Positions 54,197 through 62,207 of a DNA stretch of 64,000 nt are shown piece by piece. This DNA is from a gamma proteobacterium symbiont of Ctena orbiculata (GTDB taxonomy: Bacteria; Pseudomonadota; Gammaproteobacteria; Chromatiales; Chromatiaceae): assembly GCA_003058525.1 (NCBI GenBank), contig QBVD01000035.1:55979-119978 (forward strand), in the 5' to 3' direction. How positions within the stretch are numbered: position 1 is the first letter of the stretch; every line of letters starts with the position of its first letter. The position numbers and the translations under genes are program-made. The notes beneath the pieces are model-generated. The model ran no database searches. It was not told the DNA's origin and was given only the letters and a program-made list of their open reading frames with translations.

Positions 54197-56288
54197 CGGA
54201 AGCCTCCGCTTCTACCTCGGGCTCGCTGACGTCCGGCGCGGCTCCCCACCACTGTTCCTGCACGCGGTACCAGTGATCGTTGGTGATGTAGGTGCGCTCC
54301 ATCTCATTGGTTATCTCAGTGAGCATTTCAGGCATATCCGAGTCCGTTGCGGGCAACGGCATGCGAATCTTCCATAGCTGGCCACCCTCCAGAAGGGCGA
54401 AGGCCTGTCCCTTGGGTAGAGTTATCAACTCGGCCGGTGTGAGTAACGGGACTTCAGAAACACTGATCCGGTCCTCGTTACGGGAGCTGAAATCTATTCC
54501 CGAACCTGGCTCCGAGGAATCATTGACACCCGAGACACTCATCAACGTGAATACCTCAACCTTGGGTAGCTGGTCAGTGAGCATCTCGGCCGTAGCCAGC
54601 TCTTTCACCCTTAGCATAATCATTGTGTTGAAGTTACCGGCCACCTGCCCTGCTTTTGCACGATTGCCGATGCGTGCTTCGACATCCGACCAGGTCTGGG
54701 TGTAAGCCGTAACCTGAAAGCCGGCCCCACCGGCCTTGTTCAGTAGGGGAACGAACTCGTCACCGATCAGTTCGTTGAACTCATCGGCATGCATGGAGAT
54801 GGTGGGCGGGGTGTCGATGGATTCTCCGTCCACGCCATGCTTGTATATGTGTCCGGCGACCGACACCAGATCAGCGAACATGGAATTGCCGACTGCGCTG
54901 GCCACGGTAGTGTCAGTCAGGGCGTCCAGCCCGACATAGACGATGCCCTTGCGGCGGATGACTTCCATCCATTCGAAGATCGGACGCGTATCGTTCTTAT
55001 CCAGATAATCCGGCGAGATCAGTTCAGCGATATTGCCCGTGGTCAGTTTCTCCATCAGCGGGCCGACGGAGCTGACGATCTTGTCGAAGTAGGTCTTGTC
55101 GTACTTGAAGGCAGACACCAATCCATCAAGGACTGGATCGTAGAGGTCCTGTGCCTGCAGATGTCGCATCAGCGCGATTGCTTCTTTACTGCGACCCCGC
55201 AGGGCTGCCGGCAGGTTACGTTCCGAGATCTTGCTCGACAGCTCCTCGACCTGTTCCTTCCAGTCCTCGGCGCCGTGTGTATCCAGATGCGCCTCGGCAT
55301 ACTCCGTGAACAGAGGTTCAATGTCGTTGATGTAGCGTCGGACCTGCTGATAATCCGGACGGCGGTTTAGCGCCACCAGTGCGCGGGCAATGATGTTGAC
55401 GAATCGCCAGGCGAACTCCTTAAAGGCTGCCGAATTTCCTTCACTGGGTAACTGGTTGGCGATGCGGGTGGCAACCTCGGTGATGCGCGAGAAGTTACCG
55501 ATGGCGTTGTAGCGAGCCGAAACCTGCGGAAATCCCAGATGGAACATATAGAAGTCTTTGGTCCGTCCGGCCCGTTTGGCCTCGGCATACACACGCCGCA
55601 ACAAACCCGCATCCCCCTTGGGGTCGAAAACGATCACCACGTCACCGCGGCGGATGTCCTGGGTGATGAGGATCTCGGCCAGCCTGGTCTTACCGACGCG
55701 AGTGGTCCCCAACACCAGGGTATGCCCCACCCGCTCGCCGATGTCCATCCACACGTCCTGCTCGTCCGGCTCGACAGCGTGTAGGGCTGGTTTGCCACCG
55801 ACGGCCGGCAACGGGGACAGCGGATTCCACCAGGCCCGGACCCGAAACAGCCGCGCCAACAAACTCAGAATCGGGACCGATTCCCAGGCGACCTCCTTGC
55901 GGCGCGCCCATTGATACAGAGTACCCGGCTGGACGTAACGCTGGACCTCCGGCCGGATGGTATCGCGCAATCGCTGCGTGTGCTTCTGGGTCCAGCGAAA
56001 GCCCCGTCCTAAAAAGAGCTTGCGGCGGCTGAGGGGGATCTTGCGGGATCGCACCTTATAGATGGGCAGCCGGCGCATGTTGCCCTGGTAGCACAGTACC
56101 CGCCAGGCTTGTCGGCCCCGGATCAGGCCGATCAGTCCCAGTACGGCGCCGGCGCCATAGGCGATACCCGGCGGCATCATCAGCGCCCAAGGCGCCAGAA
56201 TGGCTATCCCTGCCGTCGCAAAGGCCACCAAGGCCGACCACAGCTCGACCGGGGGCCGCAGCAGAGCCTCGATGGGATGCGTGCTCAC
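54189..56288 (-). CDS. traD: Type IV coupling protein TraD, SXT/TOL family
   Basis: A 699-residue inner-membrane ATPase that brings the relaxosome DNA to the transfer channel. Two N-terminal helices (ALVAFATAGIAILAPWALMM and GIAYGAGAVLGLIGL) are followed by Walker A LVLGTTRVGKTRLAEIL (near residue 194), DVVIVFDPKGDAGLL, Walker B region ISMHADEFNELIGD and FQVTAYTQTWSDVEAR. The tail is acidic. The start is GTG overlapping the TIGR03765 stop (GTGA). Confidence 0.93.
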   Translation of the reverse strand: MSTHPIEALLRPPVELWSALVAFATAGIAILAPWALMMPPGIAYGAGAVLGLIGLIRGRQAWRVLCYQGNMRRLPIYKVRSRKIPLSRRKLFLGRGFRWTQKHTQRLRDTIRPEVQRYVQPGTLYQWARRKEVAWESVPILSLLARLFRVRAWWNPLSPLPAVGGKPALHAVEPDEQDVWMDIGERVGHTLVLGTTRVGKTRLAEILITQDIRRGDVVIVFDPKGDAGLLRRVYAEAKRAGRTKDFYMFHLGFPQVSARYNAIGNFSRITEVATRIANQLPSEGNSAAFKEFAWRFVNIIARALVALNRRPDYQQVRRYINDIEPLFTEYAEAHLDTHGAEDWKEQVEELSSKISERNLPAALRGRSKEAIALMRHLQAQDLYDPVLDGLVSAFKYDKTYFDKIVSSVGPLMEKLTTGNIAELISPDYLDKNDTRPIFEWMEVIRRKGIVYVGLDALTDTTVASAVGNSMFADLVSVAGHIYKHGVDGESIDTPPTISMHADEFNELIGDEFVPLLNKAGGAGFQVTAYTQTWSDVEARIGNRAKAGQVAGNFNTMIMLRVKELATAEMLTDQLPKVEVFTLMSVSGVNDSSEPGSGIDFSSRNEDRISVSEVPLLTPAELITLPKGQAFALLEGGQLWKIRMPLPATDSDMPEMLTEITNEMERTYITNDHWYRVQEQWWGAAPDVSEPEVEAEASDG

Positions 56289-56815
56289 TGCTCGATGCCG
56301 TGCGCCGAGATCAGCACCGGATAATGCGAAATCCTCAGTGCCTTCGCGATGTCGCTGCCCGAGGCTGGTAGGATCGAAAGGCCGTCAGCCAATCTGGCAA
56401 TCGTTCGCAAATCATCCATCGTCTCTGCCTGTACAAGCATCCCGACCGCACCGATTTCCTTGAGCCGGTCGCGGTGTGTCTGTAGCCACTGTCGGGAACG
56501 GCTGTCTGACCCGATCAGGAAAAATGGCCGCGTGAACGGCCTGTCATGTGCACGAGCCTGCACTGGTCCCGGTGTCAGGCCGGGTGATTGAATCGGCAAC
56601 CAGGCTTTAGGGTCAGCGGCACCGAGCTGGGGTCTTGTTGGAACCAGACTTTGCTGTGGCAAACCATCCTGAGTTTGAAAAACCTCCAGAAAAGGCGCAA
56701 TGAGTTGCGTATTGCCATTGTCATGGATCACGGTCAGATCTGCCTGTGCCATGACGGGTACGAGCAAGCAACTCATGACCAAAACCTTGCGGTAATAAAG
56801 ATTGAATCGACCCAT
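56285..56815 (-). CDS. ICE protein, TIGR03765 (PFL_4695)
   Basis: A 176-residue exported protein beginning MGRFNLYYRKVLVMSCLLV, with signal peptide cleaved near AQADL. The family core is LTVIHDNGNTQLIAPFLEVF, then PFFLIGSDSRSRQWLQTHR and GAVGMLVQAETMDDLRTIA, ending SDIAKALRISHYPVLIS. The function is unknown but the gene is a fixed neighbour of traD in these elements. It starts five bases after the transglycosylase stop. Confidence 0.87.
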   Translation of the reverse strand: MGRFNLYYRKVLVMSCLLVPVMAQADLTVIHDNGNTQLIAPFLEVFQTQDGLPQQSLVPTRPQLGAADPKAWLPIQSPGLTPGPVQARAHDRPFTRPFFLIGSDSRSRQWLQTHRDRLKEIGAVGMLVQAETMDDLRTIARLADGLSILPASGSDIAKALRISHYPVLISAHGIEQ

Positions 56816-56819
56816 CGAG

Positions 56820-57356
56820 TCATCCTTCCTGTACGATGCGCTGCCAGTGGGAGACAACACGGCGACGGTACCGGTCTGCACGATAGGAATCCTTCGGCGA
56901 GTGATAACAGCCGACGCTGCCCCACCAGTCCTGCCGCGTGGCGTAACAATCCTGCAGAATCCCGGCGCCCACGCGTATGTTGTGATATGGATCGAGTGCC
57001 TGCCACGGGGTCCCGAGCCGATCCTGGTGATAACGCCAGTTGACCTGCATCAGGCCGATATCGATGGAGCGCTTGCCCTCCTTCAGATACGCCGTCAATG
57101 CCTGCCAGGCCGCTTGTCGGGAATCGAAGAAGTAACCCCGCCCGGCCACGTTCAATGTCCAGGGCCAGGGCCGGAGGGTACCGGTCTGTCCCGTCTGCTT
57201 ACCGCTTTCAGTGAGTGCCACAGCGAACAGAACGCTCTGGGGTATTCCATGCTCCGCCGCAATCATGCGATAGCCCGCTGGCACAGATTCATTCGCCCTA
57301 CCCATGGCAGGAAGCGTCAGGACGGCAAATACGACCGGCCAGCCGAAAACTCGCAT
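56820..57356 (-). CDS. Lytic transglycosylase of the conjugation system
   Basis: A 178-residue exported enzyme that opens peptidoglycan for the transfer apparatus. It begins MRVFGWPVVFAVLTLPAMGR (signal peptide). The SLT domain shows VLFAVALTESG (catalytic glutamate), SIDIGLMQVNWRYH, ALDPYHNIRVGAGILQDC and VGCYHSPKD. GGTGG stands five bases before the chosen ATG; an ATG four codons earlier lacks a ribosome site. An open frame continues about 110 codons upstream through the structured repeat but is not protein-like. Confidence 0.88.
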   Translation of the reverse strand: MRVFGWPVVFAVLTLPAMGRANESVPAGYRMIAAEHGIPQSVLFAVALTESGKQTGQTGTLRPWPWTLNVAGRGYFFDSRQAAWQALTAYLKEGKRSIDIGLMQVNWRYHQDRLGTPWQALDPYHNIRVGAGILQDCYATRQDWWGSVGCYHSPKDSYRADRYRRRVVSHWQRIVQEG

Positions 57357-57375
57357 CAACGCCACCATGGGTGAG

Positions 57376-57636
57376 TGTGGTGAGTCAGAGGTGCAACGCG
57401 TTTCAGCGTGATTGTGTTGGCCTGTGGCTAGGCGCGCTTGCGCAGGAATGGCCATAGTCCTTTCAAGCAAGCGGAACAACGCCACAGGCCAACACAATCT
57501 CGCCCGCAGGGAGCAACCGAGAGCCATCAATCCTGCGTTGCCGCCCTTGAAAAGGGCATGCCATTCTCGGCGGACGGCGCCTTGTCTTGATTGCTCTCGG
57601 TTGCTCTGAAACACGATGCACCTCCGACTCACCACA
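57376..57636. repeat. 261-bp nested inverted-repeat element (three-way junction)
   Basis: Three stems fit together. The outer stem pairs 57376-57406 with 57606-57636 (28 of 31 bases). Inside, stem A pairs 57410-57428 with 57481-57499 (19 of 19 perfect) and stem B pairs 57511-57530 with 57587-57606 (19 of 20). Stem B holds a smaller hairpin GCCCTT/AAGGGC at 57543-57557, and stem A holds CGCTTG/CAAGCG and the palindrome ATGGCCAT. The gaps between stems are only 3, 11 and 0 bases. The element fills the space between the stop of the TIGR03759 gene and the transglycosylase start. It could be a non-autonomous mobile element, a structured RNA, or a regulator of the operon. Confidence 0.8.
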
Positions 57637-58413
57637 CTAAAGCTCCGAAACCGGTAGTTTTGAGACGTCCTCGCCTCGACGGCGCAAAATGGACGGCACT
57701 TCACCCTGCCCCTGGGTCAGTTTGTCGAGGGCACCGCCATCATGATTGAGGGTAATCCGCCGGCTGCGTACCCAGTCGGGATCGATCTGGTGATTGGATG
57801 CCCACTCCCTGACGGTGCGATCATCGCCCTTATCCACATGGGTAAGATAGATATCAACACCGTTGACTTCGTCGATCCGCTTTAACAGCTTATTCAGCAC
57901 CAGATCGCAGGCCGGACAATCCGGGCGAGTAAAGAACAACAGGCGGTCTCCGGACTGAAAGGGATTTTTCACCTCGGTCTTACCGGGCAACCGGCTGATG
58001 TCGATCAGCGACATATTCGGATACAGGCGCTTGGTTGCTGCATCGTAGGCGCGCTGGAATGCAAGGATACGGCCGGTGTCTTCATACATGGCGTGTGCCC
58101 ACACCTCGGCATATCGCTGCCGCTCCGCATCATCACGCGCATGAATACCGAGCACCTCGATGGGCGATATCGTCGCCGGGCTGATGCTCCCACGTATGCC
58201 CTGCATCAACTGTTTGTAACGGTGCCACTCCATCTCCGACAAGCCCCATAGATGGGCATTCACCAGATCCGTGGCTGATAAGACATTCGGGGATTTTTGT
58301 GAGCTATCCTGCCGGGTATGTTCGATCTGGGTATGTGAAACTTCGGCCGCCATCGCAATATTCGACGCGACAAGAACACCTAGAAAAACCATAGATCTCC
58401 ATCGTCTACTCAT
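57637..58413 (-). CDS. Thioredoxin-like ICE protein, TIGR03759 (PFL_4693)
   Basis: A 258-residue exported protein. It starts MSRRWRSMVFLGVLVASNIA (signal peptide); AAGGAG lies nine bases before this ATG, whereas an upstream GTG has no site. Family core: LWGLSEMEWHRYKQLMQG, SPIEVLGIHARDDAERQRYA, LFFTRPDCPACDLVLNKLL. The CPAC pair suggests a thioredoxin-type active site for disulfide handling of pilus or core proteins. Its stop codon abuts the large inverted-repeat element. Confidence 0.88.
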   Translation of the reverse strand: MSRRWRSMVFLGVLVASNIAMAAEVSHTQIEHTRQDSSQKSPNVLSATDLVNAHLWGLSEMEWHRYKQLMQGIRGSISPATISPIEVLGIHARDDAERQRYAEVWAHAMYEDTGRILAFQRAYDAATKRLYPNMSLIDISRLPGKTEVKNPFQSGDRLLFFTRPDCPACDLVLNKLLKRIDEVNGVDIYLTHVDKGDDRTVREWASNHQIDPDWVRSRRITLNHDGGALDKLTQGQGEVPSILRRRGEDVSKLPVSEL

Positions 58414-58675
58414 CGGCGCATTCTCCTTCACAGGTGTCGGCCTTCGGTGCTGAGGGGTCTTTCTGGACGATATAGGGCATCGTCAGATCCCGGTACATTC
58501 CAGATTTGTCAGACAGACACCCACGCATGCCCTGTGTCGCAAGAACGGAATCTGCTGTAGTTTGAGTATGAGATGCACCATTGTTGGATGGTTCAGTGCC
58601 ATCATTCTTCTCCGCTGTCGCGGATCCCAGCGCAAAACCACCGAAGAGCAATAACACGGCTAATACGATTTCCAT
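58406..58675 (-). CDS. Small membrane-anchored hypothetical ICE protein
   Basis: An 89-residue protein with an N-terminal hydrophobic segment (EIVLAVLLLFGGFALGSATA) and a polar remainder containing three cysteines (GMRGCLSDKSG and TCEGECADE). I do not recognise it. It is packed between the neighbouring genes, overlapping the TIGR03759 start by eight bases, which supports it being real. Confidence 0.6.
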   Translation of the reverse strand: MEIVLAVLLLFGGFALGSATAEKNDGTEPSNNGASHTQTTADSVLATQGMRGCLSDKSGMYRDLTMPYIVQKDPSAPKADTCEGECADE

Positions 58676-58680
58676 CGGTT

Positions 58681-59439
58681 CTACCTCCGCAATGAAATGG
58701 AATGGTTCTGGCCAAACGGCCCTTTGAATTCGACCCTACCCTTGAGGCGGTCGATGCGAGCCACGGTCCAGCCCGACTGCTGCTCTCCGGACTTCAAAAA
58801 TGCAACGCGGCCTGCCTGGGAGATGGCCACGTAGGTCATGTCATCCCAAACGTCGATGGCATCGACATGAAACGGTGGAGTTTTGGCGGGTGCAGGTTTC
58901 GGCCTGGCCGCCGGCTTTTGCTGGGCGGCCTTACGCATCTGAGTCTCCTTGATGAGGGTATTCAGCCGCGCAATGGAGTCGTCAATACGTTGACGAAGGG
59001 CATGGTTACTTTCCGTAAGATCGGCAACGGCCACTTTGATCGCGCGAACACCTTCAGCCACGGAAGCCAGGCTTTTCTTCACATCCGCACTCAGGGCCAC
59101 TTGCGCTTCGAAACCGCGGTCGATCCGGCCAGACAATGATGTCAGCCTCTGATCGATCTGCTCGACTTTGTCCTCGTCTGCGCCTACCTCCAGTTCCGGC
59201 GTATTGATCACCTCCCGGGTTGGGGTATTGGAGTCCTGTATCTGGAGTTCATCCAACGGTATTTCTTGCCGCTGGATCTTGGAAAGCGACAGCGCACTGA
59301 TGACGACGATCCCGACCACAACGGCAGTCAGTACGGACTTGTACGCCAGCCGGCGGGAACTTGGCTGGCCCTCTGCCTTATCCAGCTTGGCCTCCTCTTC
59401 TGACGGATTGATCTGCTCCGGTTGCTGCTCAGTCGTCAT
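58681..59439 (-). CDS. Bitopic membrane protein with coiled coil, conjugation region
   Basis: A 252-residue protein. A charged cytoplasmic N-terminus precedes one membrane helix (VLTAVVVGIVVISALSL), then a coiled coil (about residues 90-165), a basic A/P/K-rich hinge (KPAARPKPAPAKTPP) and a C-terminal beta domain (VDAIDVWDDMTYVAI). This topology recalls pilus or secretion accessory proteins such as PilP/PilN types that often accompany pilL. It overlaps pilL by 11 bases and is followed by the small 89-residue protein. No family name can be given. Confidence 0.6.
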   Translation of the reverse strand: MTTEQQPEQINPSEEEAKLDKAEGQPSSRRLAYKSVLTAVVVGIVVISALSLSKIQRQEIPLDELQIQDSNTPTREVINTPELEVGADEDKVEQIDQRLTSLSGRIDRGFEAQVALSADVKKSLASVAEGVRAIKVAVADLTESNHALRQRIDDSIARLNTLIKETQMRKAAQQKPAARPKPAPAKTPPFHVDAIDVWDDMTYVAISQAGRVAFLKSGEQQSGWTVARIDRLKGRVEFKGPFGQNHSISLRR

Positions 59440-59929
59440 CCTGCGCTACCTCCACATTAGCCATGTTCATGGTTCCGCGGGCAACAACCTGCTTTACGGC
59501 ACACTGCTCGAAGGTGATCAGTCGGTGGACAGGATCCTGGACTAGATGGAAGGCTGGACCCGCGAGTGTCTCCAGCGCGTCGCGCAATGTCATCGGCCCA
59601 AGATGGCGATGCACGGCCGGGAGCGTTAGCGCAAATAACGCGAGCGTTTCCGGCGCAGTGGATTCAGTAACCGCCAACCGATATCCACTGCGCTGAAGGA
59701 GATACCGCACCGCCTCTCCGATGGTCTGGATCCGCGCTGGCAACTGAACGGTAACGGTGGCTTTCAACAGTTCCGACTGCGCCTGGGTCGGAGCCGCGGA
59801 AACCATCGAATACCGGCCTGTCTGGATATCGCTTGCATAAAGGTTCGCACTGGTGACAGTACAAATGCCGGCGATACCTATCGCCATCACTGCACCAGGG
59901 TGCGCAAGGTTAAAGAGTGATCGTTTCAT
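59429..59929 (-). CDS. pilL: PilL-like protein, TIGR03748
   Basis: A 166-residue exported protein beginning MKRSLFNLAHPGAVMAIGIA. The TIGR03748 core reads GRYSMVSAAPTQAQSELL, VTVQLPARIQTIGEAVRYLL and SGYRLAV, then ALPAVHRHLGPMTLRDALETL. It resembles secretin N-terminal (STN-like) domains. It is a fixed gene of this ICE family, originally named in a Salmonella pathogenicity island. GAGGCC precedes the chosen ATG by about ten bases. Unlike many relatives I see no lipobox. Confidence 0.8.
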   Translation of the reverse strand: MKRSLFNLAHPGAVMAIGIAGICTVTSANLYASDIQTGRYSMVSAAPTQAQSELLKATVTVQLPARIQTIGEAVRYLLQRSGYRLAVTESTAPETLALFALTLPAVHRHLGPMTLRDALETLAGPAFHLVQDPVHRLITFEQCAVKQVVARGTMNMANVEVAQDDD

Positions 59930-60041
59930 AATGGATTCGGCCTCAGTGGTTTGATACAACCTGGCCAGCATCATGAAGGTGCGCTCGGGTACTGAAAATG
60001 GATAATCCATTCTCACCGGCGCAGTGTTTTCGTGGCTGTAT

Positions 60042-60989
60042 TCACGTCCCGCAATACACAGCCACAATCTGTGGTCTCTCGTGCCCGAGCTCGAAACTGA
60101 TCGTCAGGCGGGCTCGCTGATCGATCCGTTTTTGTTCCGGCGTGAGCGTTTTGATTGCAGGACCGCCCGCCGCGGGTGAACACCATCCGGTCAGTTCCTC
60201 ATAACGGTTCTGGGCATAGGCATGACGAAGACCATGCATCCTGGATAAGCCTGCCCTGGCTGTCTCGGCTTCGTACAATCGCAATTGCTGTCGGTAGTTC
60301 TTCGCGCTGGGAATCAGCGAGCCTTTACCGGCCAGCTGTCGCGCACGATCGAGAACAGCACGTTGGGCCTCAGTCCGTATCGGGATGGTTCGCGCCTTGC
60401 CGCCCTTGGTCCAGCTTTCCTTGAGGACGATATGGTCGCCGCGATCTGCGTAGTCCGGTATGAACTTGATCGCTTCTTCTCGGCGCAAGCCAAAGGCCTG
60501 CTGAAGCTCCAGGCTCATCTGAACTCGGGCATCTCGAATCTTGCCAAGTTCTTCCTCCCCTACACTGCGGGCCTTGGATTCGTTGGTCACAAACTGCCGG
60601 TTAGGAACACCATAGTGGTCGTTCGATCGTGCAACGACGTTCTGACGATTGACCTTCTGGGCCCACCAGCGAATGACTGCCAGCCGGTTCTTCATCGCCC
60701 CGGACGACAGCTCTTTTTCTTGCCAGTTTTTGACCAAAGCCTCGATGTGCTTGGGCTTGAGCGACTGTGCGCTCATATGACGGTAACCCAGATCATGGAG
60801 CTGGTCGGCGATCTGCGTCAGCAGCCGCTCCCGGTCTCGCTGGGTGGTAAAACTGCCGTCCCGGTTTCGACGGCAAATTTGCTTGAGTTGGTAGTTCAGA
60901 TCTCTCAAAAGTGTTCTCGCATATCGGTAAGTGTTTCTGACCCAACCGGTGGCCATAGCCATTCGGTCCCGCGGATGCGGTACGGTCAT
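60042..60989 (-). CDS. Tyrosine recombinase of the Phage_integr_N/Integrase_1 type
   Basis: A 315-residue integrase-like protein. The N-terminal SAM-like domain is MSAQSLKPKHIEALVKNWQ, and the catalytic core shows the arginine in FGLRREEAIKF, the lysine region WTKGGKARTIPI, the HxxR box MHGLRHAYAQ, ELGHERPQIVAVYCG with the tyrosine near the C-terminus. Proteins of this type are found inside ICE transfer regions. It could act in site-specific recombination of this element, but it is not next to the tRNA, so it may instead resolve or shuffle DNA. It lies upstream of pilL on the same strand. Confidence 0.85.
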   Translation of the reverse strand: MTVPHPRDRMAMATGWVRNTYRYARTLLRDLNYQLKQICRRNRDGSFTTQRDRERLLTQIADQLHDLGYRHMSAQSLKPKHIEALVKNWQEKELSSGAMKNRLAVIRWWAQKVNRQNVVARSNDHYGVPNRQFVTNESKARSVGEEELGKIRDARVQMSLELQQAFGLRREEAIKFIPDYADRGDHIVLKESWTKGGKARTIPIRTEAQRAVLDRARQLAGKGSLIPSAKNYRQQLRLYEAETARAGLSRMHGLRHAYAQNRYEELTGWCSPAAGGPAIKTLTPEQKRIDQRARLTISFELGHERPQIVAVYCGT

Positions 60990-61780
60990 GGGACACTACG
61001 CCCATTGCGACCTAAAGCTGCCTGGTCTAGGCAACGCCGGTTTTTCCCGGAGGAAACAGGTCCGGCGTGGACCAACAAGCCCTTCACGGGCGCTCTTCGA
61101 GTGTGGTTAATCACCTCCTTTCAGTTAGGCGGAACAGGTCCGCGGATGATGGAAAATGAACATGAACAGCACCTCTAAGGGCGGGTGTCACGGTTCGTCG
61201 AGTGAATGCAGGCCAGCGCCTGCGAGGATGAACCGATCCCGTGATCGGCTCGGCTTGGAAGATGGATCCACGGCTTTCGCCGCTGCGCGTTAAAGGATCC
61301 GGATGCGCTTGGGCGCCACTGTACCCGCAGTGGCCACGGTTAAAATCGGTCGAGGGCGGCAGTATCGCTGGTCATCACTGGCCTTTCACTGAAAAATTCT
61401 GCCGGCTTCGCGCACCATTTCCGGAGTTGCCGCCCTCGTCACTACCCCGCTACGCTTACCAGTGACGAGGGCCTCTTCGGATCAGACAAACCCTGCGCCA
61501 GGCGAACGCCTGTCACAGGGCTTGCTTTTCGCCGGTTGGTGCAATCCTTCGGCACATTGCCACCTGCCCACAGGGGTCCACAGGCGCCGCTTATGCGGCC
61601 CCACCCTTGGCTGCGCGAGTGAGAGACTCGCTTCGCCGTGGCGAGCAAGGCCTGGGGACTCTGTGGACAGCTGCAACTCTAGACAGCAGACTGGAATAAT
61701 GGATTTTTGCACATGGAGATCTTCGAATACGCAACTACACGCCTGCTCATACCGTCGTATAGGATGGCCTAAGCCTGTTT
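60990..61780. other. Gene-less stretch rich in inverted repeats (possible transfer origin)
   Basis: About 800 bases hold no convincing gene. The clearest structures are a perfect 12-base inverted repeat (61432-61443 with 61461-61472) and a 10-base pair (61352-61361 with 61428-61437). They share bases 61432-61437, so the two hairpins exclude each other. A repeated GGTCCG-containing motif (near 61054 and 61135) and several smaller GC-rich hairpins (for example GCCC-TTCA-CGGGC near 61080 and GTCCACAG/CTGTGGAC at the right end) follow. An origin of transfer or a structured RNA is possible. Confidence 0.45.
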
Positions 61781-61783
61781 TTT

Positions 61784-61896
61784 ACCGTACGTAATATTAT
61801 TTGAGTCAATACAATACCGAGCATCACATTTATCACGTACGATATCTTTTTGTTGATCTCGGTTATTTTAGATGCTATTTTTTACCGTACGGTATC
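61784..61896 (+). promoter_or_regulatory. hipBA operator array: three CGTACG palindromes 50 bp apart
   Basis: The CGTACG cores begin at 61786, 61836 and 61886, exactly 50 bases apart. Flanks are ACCGTACGTAA, TCACGTACGATA and ACCGTACGGTA, so each is an extended palindrome. Two lie upstream of and one overlaps the likely start site of the predicted promoter (TTGATC 61853-61858, TATTTT 61876-61881). They are the probable HipB binding sites. Equal spacing suggests cooperative or looping binding. Confidence 0.7.
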
Positions 61897-61916
61897 TTTT
61901 AGTAGGCGCAATCCGA

Positions 61917-62207
61917 ATGAAATCCGACATCACATACGGAAAGATCCAAACAGCCGAAGCGCTCGGCCGGCTGGTACGTGCGCATCGAAAAAGCCGGCGC
62001 CTGACCCTGGAAACGGTCTCCGGGCTCGGTAACCTCAGCACGCGCTTCCTGTCCGAATTCGAACGGGGTAAAGAGACCGCCGAGATCGGCAAGATCCTGA
62101 AGGCGCTGCGAACCCTGGGGCTGGAGGTCATCATTCAGCCACGGGGTGGCTCGCCCTCCCCATCACCGGGTTCCCGCGCCGGCAATACCCGGGAGGAGAC
62201 GTCGTGA
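61917..62207 (+). CDS. hipB: HipB-like antitoxin
   Basis: A 96-residue XRE-type DNA-binding protein that neutralises HipA and represses its own operon. The HTH is LGRLVRAHRKSRRLTLETV followed by NLSTRFLSEFERGKETAEI and LKALRTLGLEVIIQP, the usual HipB layout. The chosen ATG begins MKSDITYGKI; an earlier ATG would put the start in operator 3. The tail is basic and proline-rich. The stop overlaps the hipA start. Confidence 0.88.
   Translation: MKSDITYGKIQTAEALGRLVRAHRKSRRLTLETVSGLGNLSTRFLSEFERGKETAEIGKILKALRTLGLEVIIQPRGGSPSPSPGSRAGNTREETS

Noticed and set aside
57369..57704. N-terminal extension of the transglycosylase frame through the inverted-repeat element
   Set aside because: Would place about 110 basic, non-conserved residues before a normal signal peptide and overlap the TIGR03759 gene end.
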